From Desulfovibrio sp. OH1186_COT-070 (GTDB lineage: Bacteria; Desulfobacterota; Desulfovibrionia; Desulfovibrionales; Desulfovibrionaceae): 64,000 bases of DNA. The notes under the pieces are model-generated. The model did no database searches, was not told the origin of the DNA, and was given only the letters and a program-made list of their open reading frames with translations. This document shows positions 25,750 through 34,627 of the stretch, piece after piece. How positions within the stretch are numbered: the stretch's first letter is position 1; every line of letters starts with the position of its first letter. The translations under genes were made by a program, and so were the position numbers. Location: contig NZ_RQYH01000007.1 in the NCBI RefSeq assembly GCF_003860215.1, positions 62,001-126,000 on the forward strand, given 5' to 3'.

Positions 25750-26670
25750 ATGACAGCACGATCCTTGTTTGCAGGCGCTCTTCTGCTCTGCGGCTCGCTG
25801 GCTCTGGCCCTGCCCGACTGCGCGGAGGCAGCCCGCATGGGCGGCGGGCGTTCTTTTGGCGGCAAACCCTTCATGAGCACCCCCGCTCCGACTCCCCGCC
25901 CGCAAGCCACCCAACCGGGCGTCAACCAGGCGCAGCCGCGCCAGCAGCAGGCTGCGGCGGCCACGGCAACGCGCCCCGGCGGCACGTTCGGGGGCATGGG
26001 CGGTCTTTTCGGCGGCCTGCTGGCAGGTACGCTGCTCGGCTCCCTGCTTTCCGGAAACGGGTTTTCCGGCGGCGGTTTCATGGACATTCTTCTGTTTGGC
26101 CTGCTCATCTTTCTGGGCCTCAAGCTGTTTGCGGCTTTCCGCAACAAGCAGAACCCCACGCAGGCTTCCGCATCCGCCGGGGCTCACGGTTCTTCCGGCA
26201 TGTACCGGGAAAGCGCCGGCCAGAACGGCTGGGATGCTCTGCGCGCGCAGCCTCCGTCCGGAGCGGGCCTTCAGGGAGCGGACAGCGCACAGCCCGCCGT
26301 ACCCCAGGGCTTTGATGTTGAAGATTTTCTGCGCGGCGCAAAGATGGTATACAACCGCCTGCAGGAAGCCTGGGACAAGCGCGACGTGAGCGACATCGCC
26401 CAATTTGCCACCCAGGCCGTGCAGGATGAGGTCCGCGGGCAGATGCAGGACGATCCCCATCCCTCCCGCACGGAAATCCTGCTGGTCAATGCCCAGTTGC
26501 TGAGCGTGGAGGAAGAAGAAGGCAACCAGTACGCCCAGGTTTTCTTTGATGTTCTGCTGCGCGAGAGGCCGGATCAGGAAACGCCCTCCTCAGCGCGGGA
26601 AATCTGGCACTTTGTGCGTCCGACGGCTGGCGGCAACTGGAAGCTGGACGGTATCCAGCAGGTTTCGTAA
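25750..26670 (+). CDS. Tim44-like domain membrane protein
   Basis: A 306-residue protein with a signal-like N-terminus (residues 1-28, ALALPDCAEAA) and then a low-complexity Gly/Pro/Gln region. A glycine-rich hydrophobic stretch and a TM helix lie at about residues 107-130 (FMDILLFGLLIFLGLKLFAAF), followed by a C-terminal Tim44-like domain (VEDFLRGAKMVYNRLQEAWDKRDVSDIAQFAT through WKLDGIQQVS). Bacterial Tim44-like proteins are membrane-associated and of unclear role; the domain resembles the mitochondrial import motor adaptor. Two ATGs are adjacent (25747 and 25750); the second has better spacing from AGGAG. A terminator follows. Confidence 0.85.
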   Translation: MTARSLFAGALLLCGSLALALPDCAEAARMGGGRSFGGKPFMSTPAPTPRPQATQPGVNQAQPRQQQAAAATATRPGGTFGGMGGLFGGLLAGTLLGSLLSGNGFSGGGFMDILLFGLLIFLGLKLFAAFRNKQNPTQASASAGAHGSSGMYRESAGQNGWDALRAQPPSGAGLQGADSAQPAVPQGFDVEDFLRGAKMVYNRLQEAWDKRDVSDIAQFATQAVQDEVRGQMQDDPHPSRTEILLVNAQLLSVEEEEGNQYAQVFFDVLLRERPDQETPSSAREIWHFVRPTAGGNWKLDGIQQVS

Positions 26671-26688
26671 CGCAAACGAAGAATGAAA

Positions 26689-26723
26689 AGAGGCGGGCTG
26701 AACACCCTTCAGTCCGCCTTTTT
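26689..26723 (+). terminator. Intrinsic terminator after the Tim44-like gene
   Basis: AGGCGGGCTGAA (26691-26702) pairs with TTCAGTCCGCCT (26708-26719) with one G-T pair, followed by five T residues at 26719-26723. Confidence 0.85.
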
Positions 26724-26737
26724 CTGCGGGAAAAACC

Positions 26738-27133
26738 ATGAAAAACTATGTGAAAAAGCACGACAAGCTGATGCGTCATCTGGACATGACTATCGAAGAA
26801 GCCACGCCCGAATACGCCAAAGTCAGCATGCCCCTGAACGAATGCCACAAAAACGGCATGGGCATTGCCCACGGCGGCGCAATTTTTTCTCTGGCCGATG
26901 TGGCCTTTGGCGCGGCGGCCAATGCGGGCAAGGAATACAGCGTGGTCAGCCTGTCCACCAGCATCGAATACCTGCGGCCGGGCAAAATCGGGCCGCTGAC
27001 CGCAGAAGCCTTTGCGGTGCGCAACGGAAAACACATCCAGAATTATGAAGTGAAGGTTTTTGACGCCTCCGGCGAGATGATCGCCCGGTGCATGGCCTCG
27101 GGCTTCCAGACGGACATCCGGCTGCCGGACTGA
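26738..27133 (+). CDS. PaaI-type hotdog-fold thioesterase
   Basis: A 131-residue acyl-CoA thioesterase-like protein. The NGMGIAHGGAIFSLADVAFG block has the HGG motif and the aspartate of the PaaI family catalytic site. STSIEYLRPGKIGPLTAEA is the typical central strand pair. The substrate is an acyl- or aryl-CoA that cannot be told from sequence. It begins just after the terminator of the Tim44-like gene and is followed after 15 bases by the phosphopantetheinyl transferase gene. Confidence 0.9.
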   Translation: MKNYVKKHDKLMRHLDMTIEEATPEYAKVSMPLNECHKNGMGIAHGGAIFSLADVAFGAAANAGKEYSVVSLSTSIEYLRPGKIGPLTAEAFAVRNGKHIQNYEVKVFDASGEMIARCMASGFQTDIRLPD

Positions 27134-27148
27134 ACGCGGGGATACACT

Positions 27149-27796
27149 GTGCGGCTTTTTGTCACAGATATCCGCTCTCTGGAAGATCCGGATCTTTTCC
27201 GGCGCGGCCTTGCCCGCGTTCTGCCCGAGCGCCGGACGCGGGCCGTGCGCCATCTTTGCGCACAAGACCGCTGCCGTTCGCTGGGGGCGGGGCTGCTGCT
27301 GGAGTACGCCCTGCGCGCCGCAGGCATTGAACCCGCCACGGCAAACATACAGCGGGACTCTTACGGCAAACCTCATTGTGCCGCCCATCCCGCCTGCCAC
27401 TTCAACCTCTCCCATGCCGGGCACTTTGCCGTCTGCGCGCTGGGAGCCTTGCCCTGCGGGGTGGATGTGGAACGCATCTCCGAACTGGACGGAGTGGAGG
27501 CCGCGCTGCATCCTGACGAAGTGTTCTGGCTGCACGGCTTTTCGCCGCGGGAACGCCCCTTTTGCTTTGCCCGGCTCTGGACGCGCAAAGAGGCATTTCT
27601 CAAGGCCACAGGGCGGGGCCTGAGCCTGCCGCCACACAGTATCAGCGTTGTGCCGGGATGCTCTCCAGTCTGGGAGGGGCGGCACTTTTCCCTGCGCGAG
27701 CATGCGCTGCCGGGGCATGTTCTCTGCCTCTGCCTGCCGCAACATGCCCCTTTTCCCGAACCGGAAATGCGCGATATGCGCACACTCTGCGCATGA
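27149..27796 (+). CDS. Sfp-type 4'-phosphopantetheinyl transferase
   Basis: A 215-residue enzyme that transfers phosphopantetheine from CoA to acyl- or peptidyl-carrier proteins. The key blocks are present: HFNLSHAGHFAVCAL, GVDVERI with the magnesium-binding aspartate and glutamate, and LWTRKEAFLKATGRGL. The start is GTG 27149. The pairing with a thioesterase may reflect acyl-carrier metabolism. It could be the general ACP activator if the genome lacks an AcpS, or it may serve a secondary pathway; this window does not decide. Confidence 0.9.
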   Translation: MRLFVTDIRSLEDPDLFRRGLARVLPERRTRAVRHLCAQDRCRSLGAGLLLEYALRAAGIEPATANIQRDSYGKPHCAAHPACHFNLSHAGHFAVCALGALPCGVDVERISELDGVEAALHPDEVFWLHGFSPRERPFCFARLWTRKEAFLKATGRGLSLPPHSISVVPGCSPVWEGRHFSLREHALPGHVLCLCLPQHAPFPEPEMRDMRTLCA

Positions 27797-27828
27797 TTCC
27801 GCCTTTGCTCCGAAGGGAGAGGCGTACA

Positions 27829-28833
27829 TTACGCCTGCTTGGCATTGCCGGAAGACAGCGGCTTATCCCTGTCATCGCAGAGCAGGTGTAGGGGATGCGT
27901 TGGGGCGTTGGCCATATCATAGGCAAAAAAGCCCAACAAAAGTTGCAGCCCAACAATGATCATGGTGCCTGCCAGAATGGCCGTGCCCGCAGGAGTGGCA
28001 AGCTGCTGCTCCAATGCATTCCACCAAGTGAAGCCGCCGAACAGACAGCCCCAGACGGTAAAAAACAGGCCCAGCAGCAGTTCCAGGGACGCCAACGAAA
28101 GATCGCGCAGAAAATAACTGTAAAAAATGCGCTTCACCATGTTGGCGCAATGCTTGAAAAGGAAGCGCCCCACACTGCCAACTATACTCAGGTTGCTCTT
28201 TTCATCGCCGTAGCGCGCTGCCATTGGGATGTCCACCACCACGGCGCGGATGATGTTCAGGCGGAAAAGCATGTCCGACTCGAAAAAATAGCGCTTGTCA
28301 ATTTTTTTGAAATCCAAATGGCTTGCGACCTCCCTGGCAATGGCCGTGTAGCCGTTGGTAAAATCGAATATCTGCCAGTAGCCGGTGGAAAATTTGGAGA
28401 GGAAAGACAGCACCACATTACCGAAAATACGTATCTTGGGCATGCGGAACACATGGTCCAGATCGTAGAATCTGTTGCCCTTGGCATAGTCGGCCATACC
28501 CCGGCGGATGGGGGCTACAAAGCGGGGGATGAGGGCCGGATCCATTTGGCCATCGCCGTCGATCTTGACTATGATTCTGTTTTCCGGCTCTTCAAGCGCC
28601 GCACGATAGCCACGCATGACGGCCCCGCCCACACCGAGATTTTTTTCGTTGAAGAGCACACGCACACGAGGATCACTGACTTTCTCCTGCACCAGACGGC
28701 CTGTGCCCTCAGGGCAGCAGTCGTCCACCACATAAACACGACGCACATCCTGTCCCATACGCTGCAAGACATCCAGAATGTGACTGCGGCATCGGAAACA
28801 GGGAACGACAACGGCAATGCCGTATTCACTCAT
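27829..28833 (-). CDS. Family 2 glycosyltransferase of GtrB type
   Basis: A 334-residue GT2 enzyme that likely moves a sugar from its nucleotide to polyprenyl phosphate. The GT-A domain shows VVVPCFRCRSHILDVLQRM, VYVVDDCCPEGTG, NLGVGGAVMRGYRAAL and the DGDGQMDP metal-binding DxD. Two C-terminal TM helices (about residues 245-270 and 285-312) match the GtrB/Ppm1 layout. ATG 28833 overlaps the upstream PIG-L gene by eight bases. With GtrA encoded nearby, a surface-glycan modification route is likely. Confidence 0.88.
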   Translation of the reverse strand: MSEYGIAVVVPCFRCRSHILDVLQRMGQDVRRVYVVDDCCPEGTGRLVQEKVSDPRVRVLFNEKNLGVGGAVMRGYRAALEEPENRIIVKIDGDGQMDPALIPRFVAPIRRGMADYAKGNRFYDLDHVFRMPKIRIFGNVVLSFLSKFSTGYWQIFDFTNGYTAIAREVASHLDFKKIDKRYFFESDMLFRLNIIRAVVVDIPMAARYGDEKSNLSIVGSVGRFLFKHCANMVKRIFYSYFLRDLSLASLELLLGLFFTVWGCLFGGFTWWNALEQQLATPAGTAILAGTMIIVGLQLLLGFFAYDMANAPTHPLHLLCDDRDKPLSSGNAKQA

Positions 28834-29581
28834 GGTGCACCTCAAAAGGGTTTGTGGTCAGCGCAGCACTGAGGGTTTCCCAAGTGCAGAAGCCGCGACG
28901 CTCGTAATACAACTGCCCCGCATGCGGCCTGTCCCGGCGCTGTGACAAAACAGCCTGCGTCTGTTGTGTGCCTGTAAAGAGATAGCGCAGAGCCACGGGG
29001 AAAAAAAGCCCCAGCCAGGTTTTCCACTGGGAAGGATAGCGCAGGCAAAGCCGTATACAGCGAAGGCGCAGCGTCAGAGGAAGGGGCGTGTGCAGCACAG
29101 GGCCGTTGCAGGGCAGAGGCAGCATGGCGCGGAACAGGAGCCCGGAGCATCGGTAACCGTTGTACAGCGAAAATTGCCGGATGCGGCTGACGGATTTTTT
29201 TTGTCGACATGCGGCAACTACGGCAGCCGCATGCACCGTGTCGTGATCCGGATGGCCGCCTTCCCATGCGGGAATATAGACCGTTCCCACAGGGGCAAGC
29301 TCGGCCAGCAGGCGAACCAGCCAGCGGCAACAATCCGCATACTGCTCGTACAGTCTGCCGTCCTTCCAGGAATATTGGCAACCGGGAAAGTGCACATGCT
29401 CTGCCGCGATATCCAGTTCGGCCAGCACGGCCAGCGACTCCCGGCAACGGCGTTGCGCCTGGGGGCCGCCATCGGTCAGGTAGACGCAGTGGACAGCATC
29501 GCCCCGGCGGCGATGCTCGTGGAGTGCGGGAAAAACCCCGTACTCATCGTCCTGGTGCGCAAAAAGAAAAACAGTATTCAT
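28826..29581 (-). CDS. PIG-L (LmbE) family deacetylase
   Basis: A 251-residue zinc-dependent N-acetyl deacetylase-like protein. The metal-binding AHQDDE motif is at residues 8-13 (usual form AHPDDE) and HPDHD near residue 110, so the zinc ligands are intact. Family members deacetylate N-acetylglucosaminyl lipids or thiol precursors. The middle contains an unusually hydrophobic Leu/Cys/Arg-rich stretch (about residues 150-210). It overlaps the GT2 gene by eight bases, which suggests deacetylation of a sugar in the same surface-glycan pathway. Confidence 0.88.
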   Translation of the reverse strand: MNTVFLFAHQDDEYGVFPALHEHRRRGDAVHCVYLTDGGPQAQRRCRESLAVLAELDIAAEHVHFPGCQYSWKDGRLYEQYADCCRWLVRLLAELAPVGTVYIPAWEGGHPDHDTVHAAAVVAACRQKKSVSRIRQFSLYNGYRCSGLLFRAMLPLPCNGPVLHTPLPLTLRLRCIRLCLRYPSQWKTWLGLFFPVALRYLFTGTQQTQAVLSQRRDRPHAGQLYYERRGFCTWETLSAALTTNPFEVHHE

Positions 29582-29662
29582 TCAAACAGGACACATCCGC
29601 CCGTGCCGGAAGGCCGGGAAGGCGGCTGCCGAAGGCATGGGGAGATTGCAAAAAAAATTTCC

Positions 29663-29691
29663 TTGAGCGTTTGTTTCTGCCAGATTATGTA
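29663..29691 (+). promoter_or_regulatory. Candidate sigma-70 promoter for the polytopic membrane protein gene
   Basis: TTGAGC (29663-29668) and TATGTA (29686-29691) are separated by 17 bases in the divergent gap. The predicted leader to ATG 29755 is about 57 bases. Confidence 0.4.
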
Positions 29692-29754
29692 TGCCTTGGC
29701 AACAAAACGCTGTCCGGCGCATCCGGCAGATTCACCTTCTCACGAAACCGTTTG

Positions 29755-31398
29755 ATGTTCAAACCGAGAGCCTTCCCCATGCCACGCACCATACTGGCCG
29801 ACTGCCTTTTTGTCCTGATCGCAGGGGTGTTTTGTCTGGCTGCCCTCAACGGCACGCTGAGCATGAACCCTCGGGCCGTCAATATTGACAGCGACCTGCA
29901 ATGGTATGCCCAAATTCTGGAAACGCGCCTTCACCCTGAAGTCTTTGCCGCCGACCCGCTGGTTTCCCTGTTTCCGCACGATCCGGGAGTTCCCAACCTG
30001 CTCACCAATCTGGCGGGCTGGCTTTCCCCCACAGAGTACGCCCCTACCAACCTGCTGTACGCAGGCAGCTTGGGCATCTTCCTGCATTTTCTCATGTATT
30101 ATGCGCTGGGGCGCTGGCTGTTCGACAGGCCTTCACTGGCGGCGATCCTTTCGCTGCTCATGAGCATTACGGTCTACTGGGCCTACGGCACCTTCTGGGG
30201 CAATCTTCATTCGGACCCCATACCCAGAATCTTTTTCGCCGTTCTCTGGCCGCTGCTGCTCGTCGGAGCCTGCCTTGCTGTGCGCCGCACAGCCCTGCGC
30301 CCCCTCGTGCTGCTGCTGACAGGCTGCGCCATCACCGTACATACGGTCAGCACGCTCATGGCCGGGCCCATGCTGCTCATGGCCTTCGCCCTCCTGCCGC
30401 AGGGACAGCCGTGGCGCAAACATGCCCTCCATTGGCTGGCGGGCGCGTGCTGTTTCGCCTTGCCTGTGGCCGTCTACCTCTGGTGGTTGCTGGGCGGCAT
30501 GCTCGTGCAACCCGGCGATGAGGCGCTCTTCGCCCAGGTGCGTGCATTTCGGTTTGCCGAGGATTTTCAGGACCTGTGGCGTTCGCTGTGGGACGTTCTC
30601 ACGCAGTACAGTTTCCTGCAGCCGATATTGCCCGTGGGCACGCTCTGCTGGTGGATTGCCTGGAAAAACCGGACCCTCCTCTCCGAACGGCTGCAAAGCC
30701 TGCTGGCGCTCATACCCGGAATGGTGCTGGGCATGGCGGGCATGTGCGTGATCTGCGCGCTGGAGATATGGCTGGCCTCTGCCCTCGGCCACAACAATAC
30801 AAGTCAGGAAATTCTGCGCGGCACGCGCTTTCTGGTTCCCCTTTGCTGGCTGATGGTGACCGCGACGCTGACCCTTGTCTGGCCGAGAGTACCTTCCCTG
30901 CTGCGGGGCGGCGCGGCGCTCGGCTTGGCTGTCTGCCTGTGCCTGTTCGTGCAAGACAAGCAGGTTCTGGCCGCCCGGCACTGCCTGGCCGAGGTTTCGG
31001 GCCTCGCCATTTTGGACACAACCGAAGCTCGAAACATGGTCCGGGCCTCGACCTTGCAGATGGAGGCGCTGGCGGCCTTGCGGCAATACATTCAGCCGGA
31101 AGAACTGGTCTTCAGCAACAACAATCTGATGGCCGTGCGCTACGCGGCCCATTGCCCCATGGTTCCGGTGCACAAGGACGGCAATATCATTTATTACGCA
31201 AAAGAACCGGAAATCGCCCGGCGCTGGGTGGACATGCAACGCCGTATGGCCGCCACTCCTCACGGGTGGATCACGGTGTGGAAAGAAGGCGAAGCCCCCC
31301 TCCTGCTGACGCGCAATGTGGAATATCGGGAAAGTTTGTTGGCGGTTGGCGATATACTCTTTGAAAATGCGGAATGGCTGCTGCTGCGCCGCCGCTAG
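29755..31398 (+). CDS. Polytopic membrane protein, possibly a GT-C type glycosyltransferase
   Basis: A 547-residue membrane protein with ten or more predicted TM helices and a soluble C-terminal domain from about residue 425. After the first TM helix there is an acidic periplasmic loop, NIDSDLQWYAQILETRLHPE, which resembles the DxD/ExD loop of polyprenyl-sugar-dependent GT-C enzymes. Another loop holds HNNTSQEILRGTRFLVP. No exact family is recognised. It sits between PIG-L/GT2 and GtrA, so a role in transferring or flipping a lipid-linked sugar is plausible. The start may also be ATG 29779 (MPRTILADC); neither ATG has a strong ribosome-binding site. Confidence 0.65.
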   Translation: MFKPRAFPMPRTILADCLFVLIAGVFCLAALNGTLSMNPRAVNIDSDLQWYAQILETRLHPEVFAADPLVSLFPHDPGVPNLLTNLAGWLSPTEYAPTNLLYAGSLGIFLHFLMYYALGRWLFDRPSLAAILSLLMSITVYWAYGTFWGNLHSDPIPRIFFAVLWPLLLVGACLAVRRTALRPLVLLLTGCAITVHTVSTLMAGPMLLMAFALLPQGQPWRKHALHWLAGACCFALPVAVYLWWLLGGMLVQPGDEALFAQVRAFRFAEDFQDLWRSLWDVLTQYSFLQPILPVGTLCWWIAWKNRTLLSERLQSLLALIPGMVLGMAGMCVICALEIWLASALGHNNTSQEILRGTRFLVPLCWLMVTATLTLVWPRVPSLLRGGAALGLAVCLCLFVQDKQVLAARHCLAEVSGLAILDTTEARNMVRASTLQMEALAALRQYIQPEELVFSNNNLMAVRYAAHCPMVPVHKDGNIIYYAKEPEIARRWVDMQRRMAATPHGWITVWKEGEAPLLLTRNVEYRESLLAVGDILFENAEWLLLRRR

Positions 31399-31469
31399 CC
31401 ACAGGTTCCCGGTATTTTCCTCCATCGGTATTCCGCGCCTGCGGACTGCGCTATGAGGTTACCCGCGGC

Positions 31470-31964
31470 CTATCGCCTGCCGCGTCCCGCGCGGGCAATG
31501 AGCTTTTTCAGCGGAGCGAGGATACCCGCGTTGAAACTCAGATACTTGTGAGCAAAAAAGGAATAAAAAGTAACGATGCCAATAGCCAGCACATGGCAGA
31601 CGACCTCCACATCCAGCAGGGCGCGCGAGGGAAAGAGCCACAACCCCACACACAGCAGCCCCCTGGCCAGCAAAGTGGTCAAAACGGTGCCGATGCCGGC
31701 GACAGTGGCAAAGGTGACGAACTGGGCCACCAAAGGCCGCCCGTGATAGTGGAAATTGAAAATGCAGTTGAGGAAAAAGTTGACAAAAATGGCAGCAGCC
31801 GAACCAATGAAAACTGCTTGGCCGTACGGCACTTCACAGAATGCATAGAGCACAAAGCCACCTGAGAAGCTGACCAGGGTGGCAATGCCGCCGAAGAGCA
31901 GAAAGCGGAGAAACTGCGGGTCGAGCAGCAGAGCCACGGCCCTGTGCACAAGCGTATGCAGCAT
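31470..31964 (-). CDS. GtrA family membrane protein (putative polyprenyl-sugar flippase)
   Basis: A 164-residue protein with four TM helices. FLRFLLFGGIATLVSFSGGFVLY opens the family and NFFLNCIFNFHYHGRP carries the conserved N-x-x-F/Y-x-F region, with the C-terminal TFYSFFAHKYLSF marker. GtrA proteins are thought to flip polyprenyl-phosphate sugars made by GtrB. The ATG at 31964 has an AAGG site about seven bases upstream. It converges on the polytopic membrane protein and lies just upstream of mgtE's 3' end without overlap. Confidence 0.88.
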   Translation of the reverse strand: MLHTLVHRAVALLLDPQFLRFLLFGGIATLVSFSGGFVLYAFCEVPYGQAVFIGSAAAIFVNFFLNCIFNFHYHGRPLVAQFVTFATVAGIGTVLTTLLARGLLCVGLWLFPSRALLDVEVVCHVLAIGIVTFYSFFAHKYLSFNAGILAPLKKLIARAGRGRR

Positions 31965-32003
31965 GGATATGCCTTTTGAGGGCACAGTGCGAACCCCGCC
32001 TTG

Positions 32004-33476
32004 CTACAGAAGAAACAGGGAGGCCATGCCCAGAAAGATGAAGAATCCCGCGCCGTCGGTGATGGTGGTCAGAAAAATGCTGGACGCCTGCGCGGGGTCA
32101 CGGCCCAACGCGCGGAACACAAGAGGAATGGAGCCGCCAGCCACAGCCCCCAGCAGCATATCGCACAAAAGCGCGCCCCCCATGACTGCACCCATGCCCA
32201 TGTGCCCGGTAAAAAATCCGGCCCCCGCAAAGGCCGTCAGGGCCATGACAAGGCCCGTGACCATGCCGATCTTGCCTTCACGCAGCACAGCCATCCAGGC
32301 TTTTTTCTGGTCAAACCTGTCTGTCGCCAACTGGCGGATCATGACGGCCAGCGCCTGCTGCCCCGTATTGCCCGCCTGATTGGCCACCATGGGCATGAGC
32401 ACGGCCAGCGTGGCCATTTGGGCGATGCTGCCCTCAAACATATAGACCACAAAGGCCGACAGCGTGGAATTGAGCATGTTCACAAACAGCCAGGGCAGGC
32501 GCTTGCGCACGCTCTCCACCCACGGCGTGTCCACGCTTTCCTCCGGGTCCGCGCCCACCATGCCCAGCATGTCCGCGCTGGCCTCGTCGTGCATGATGTC
32601 CATGATGTCGTCGTAGGTCACAAGGCCCATGAGGTGCCCCTCGGTGTCCACCACGGGCATGGCCAGAAAATTGTAGTGGGACAGCAGGCTGGCCACCTCG
32701 CGCTGTTCCGTATCGTGGGTCACGCTGATGACATTCTGCCCGGCAACCGCTTCGCCCACAACGGTTCCGGGCTTGGCCAGCATCAGGTCGCGCAGCGAAA
32801 GCACGCCCATCAGAATATGCTGGCTGTCCACCACATAGGCGTAATAGGGGCTCTCCTTGTCGGCCATTTCACTGCGGATATGGGCTATGGCCTCGTCCAC
32901 GGTAAAGTGGGTTTCCAGCAGGATGATTTCCGTATTCATGACGCCGCCCGCAGTGTCCGGATCGAAATTGAGCAGCGTGCGCAATTCCTCCGAATCCTCG
33001 CGGTCCAGCTTGTCCAGCAGGGCGTCGCGGTGCTCGTCCTCCAGTTCGTCCAGAACGTCCACGGCATCGTCCGGAGACATTTCGGCGATGATCTGGGCGG
33101 CCATATCCCTGTCCAGGCTTTCCAGCACGTCCACAGCCACGCTTTCGTCCAGCTCCACCAGGACTTCCGCGGCGTCTTCCGTGGACATGCGGCTCAGGGC
33201 GCTGACCTGCCCTTCAAGGCTCAGATTTTCGAGGTGGGCGGCAATATCCGCCGGATGAACGCTGGCGGAATCGGTGAGGTGAAAGTCCGGCTCTGTCTTG
33301 CGGCTCGCGGCGGCAGCTTCCCCTTCGGCGCAGGCGTCAGCAGGCAGAGGCATCCCCTCTCCGGGCACGGGCAAAACCGCAGTTTTCCCCCGCTCTGCGC
33401 ACACAGAAAGGGCGGCAGGCTCCTGCTCCGGCGAAGGGCCGGAAGGCACTGCTGTCTTTTCGGGGAGGTCCGTCAT
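32004..33476 (-). CDS. mgtE: MgtE magnesium transporter
   Basis: A 490-residue magnesium channel. An N-terminal low-complexity extension of about 70 residues (Pro/Ala/Glu-rich) precedes the MgtE N domain (SVHPADIAAHLENLS through LLNFDPDTAGGVMNTEII), then paired CBS domains (ILMGVLSLRDLML, HLMGLVTYDDIMDIM) and a C-terminal channel of five TM helices with PMVANQAGNTGQQALAVMIR. The N and CBS domains close the pore when magnesium is high. The N-terminal extension is longer than usual. No magnesium riboswitch was seen upstream. The gene is divergent from nadC. Confidence 0.95.
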   Translation of the reverse strand: MTDLPEKTAVPSGPSPEQEPAALSVCAERGKTAVLPVPGEGMPLPADACAEGEAAAASRKTEPDFHLTDSASVHPADIAAHLENLSLEGQVSALSRMSTEDAAEVLVELDESVAVDVLESLDRDMAAQIIAEMSPDDAVDVLDELEDEHRDALLDKLDREDSEELRTLLNFDPDTAGGVMNTEIILLETHFTVDEAIAHIRSEMADKESPYYAYVVDSQHILMGVLSLRDLMLAKPGTVVGEAVAGQNVISVTHDTEQREVASLLSHYNFLAMPVVDTEGHLMGLVTYDDIMDIMHDEASADMLGMVGADPEESVDTPWVESVRKRLPWLFVNMLNSTLSAFVVYMFEGSIAQMATLAVLMPMVANQAGNTGQQALAVMIRQLATDRFDQKKAWMAVLREGKIGMVTGLVMALTAFAGAGFFTGHMGMGAVMGGALLCDMLLGAVAGGSIPLVFRALGRDPAQASSIFLTTITDGAGFFIFLGMASLFLL

Positions 33477-33537
33477 GTTCGCATCCAACGCATTGTCGCC
33501 GTTTTTTCGGGAGAAGGCGCCACAGCAGGAGGGCTGC

Positions 33538-33566
33538 TTGACGCAGGGGGCAGGGCATCCTATTTT
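33538..33566 (+). promoter_or_regulatory. Sigma-70 promoter for nadC-nadA-nadB
   Basis: TTGACG (33538-33543) and TATTTT (33561-33566) have exact 17-base spacing. The leader of about 115 bases contains a GCTTTTGC/GCAAAAGC hairpin of eight pairs near 33629-33652, which could be an operator or a leader structure; no known NAD-repressor site was recognised. Confidence 0.65.
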
Positions 33567-33689
33567 AGCTGCCGCCGGTCTTGCGGGGCGCGCCGTACCG
33601 ACGCGAAAGCTGTACGGGTGCCGGGCTTTTGCCGCCTGCCGCAAAAGCGCCCCATTCTGTAACACGGGCAATCTGTGGGGACAAGCGCA

Positions 33690-34568
33690 ATGTTCACGCC
33701 CTGGAATTCCTTTTTTTCTCCCGAAGGGCGCAGCCTTTTGCAACGGAGCATTGACCTTGCCCTGGACGAAGACGGCCCCGAACTGACAGCGCAAGGCATT
33801 TTTGCCGAAGATACGGCTTTGCGCGCCGTTATCCGGGCCAAGGAAGACACTCTGGTCGTGGGCCTGCCCGTTATCGGAGAGGTGCTCACGAGGCTCACCA
33901 GGGACTTTCGCTGGAAAGCCCTGGCGCAGGAAGCCACGCCCGTGCCCGCCATGACGCAGGTGGCCGAGATCACCGCCCCTGCCGTGGCCCTGCTCAAGGC
34001 GGAACGCGTCATCCTCAATTTTGTCTGCCATCTTTCGGGCATCGCCAACCTCACCGCGCGCTATGTGCGGGAACTGGAAGGCACGGGAGTGCGGCTTCTG
34101 GACACGCGCAAAACCACCCCCGGCCTGCGCTGGCCGGAAAAGTATGCCGTGCAGGCCGGAGGCGGTTGCAACCACCGCAAAGACCTCACAGAAATGCTCA
34201 TGCTCAAGGACAATCACATTGACGCCGCAGGTTCTGTCACGGCTGCGGTACGGGCCTTGCGCGCGCGCTACGCGCCCTGCCCCCCCATCGAAGTGGAATG
34301 CCGCACACTGCTGCATGTGCGCGAGGCGCTGGCCGCCGGGGCTGACCGCATCATGCTGGACAATATGGACGCCCCTCTTCTGGGGGAGGCCCTGGCGCTG
34401 ATCCCCCCCCAAACAGAGGCGGAGGTGAGCGGCGGCGTTTGCCTGGAAAATATCCGCGCCATTGCCCGCACAGCCCCGCGCCCGCCGGATTTCATCTCCG
34501 TAGGGCGGCTCACCCATTCCGCCACGGCGGCGGACTTCAGCATGCTGCTCCTGAATCCGCAAACGTGA
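33690..34568 (+). CDS. nadC: NadC, nicotinate-nucleotide pyrophosphorylase (carboxylating)
   Basis: Quinolinate phosphoribosyltransferase, the third step of de novo NAD synthesis: quinolinate plus PRPP gives nicotinate mononucleotide. It has 292 residues. Visible are ERVILNFVCHLSGIANLTARYV, the DTRKTTPGLRWPEKYAVQAGGGCNHR active-site region, MLKDNHI, IEVECRT, MLDNM and VSGGVCLENIRAIA. All catalytic lysine and arginine blocks are present. ATG 33690 is preferred over GTG 33675, as GGGGA lies nine bases upstream. nadA follows after 59 bases. Confidence 0.95.
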   Translation: MFTPWNSFFSPEGRSLLQRSIDLALDEDGPELTAQGIFAEDTALRAVIRAKEDTLVVGLPVIGEVLTRLTRDFRWKALAQEATPVPAMTQVAEITAPAVALLKAERVILNFVCHLSGIANLTARYVRELEGTGVRLLDTRKTTPGLRWPEKYAVQAGGGCNHRKDLTEMLMLKDNHIDAAGSVTAAVRALRARYAPCPPIEVECRTLLHVREALAAGADRIMLDNMDAPLLGEALALIPPQTEAEVSGGVCLENIRAIARTAPRPPDFISVGRLTHSATAADFSMLLLNPQT

Positions 34569-34627
34569 CCAGTATTTCCGCACCCCGCGAAACCATATGC
34601 CGCAGGCATTCTTGCACCGAGGACGAC

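Noticed and set aside
33477-33689. Magnesium riboswitch upstream of mgtE
   Set aside because: The gap carries a nadC promoter and one short hairpin on the plus strand; no complex minus-strand fold typical of a magnesium sensor was recognised.
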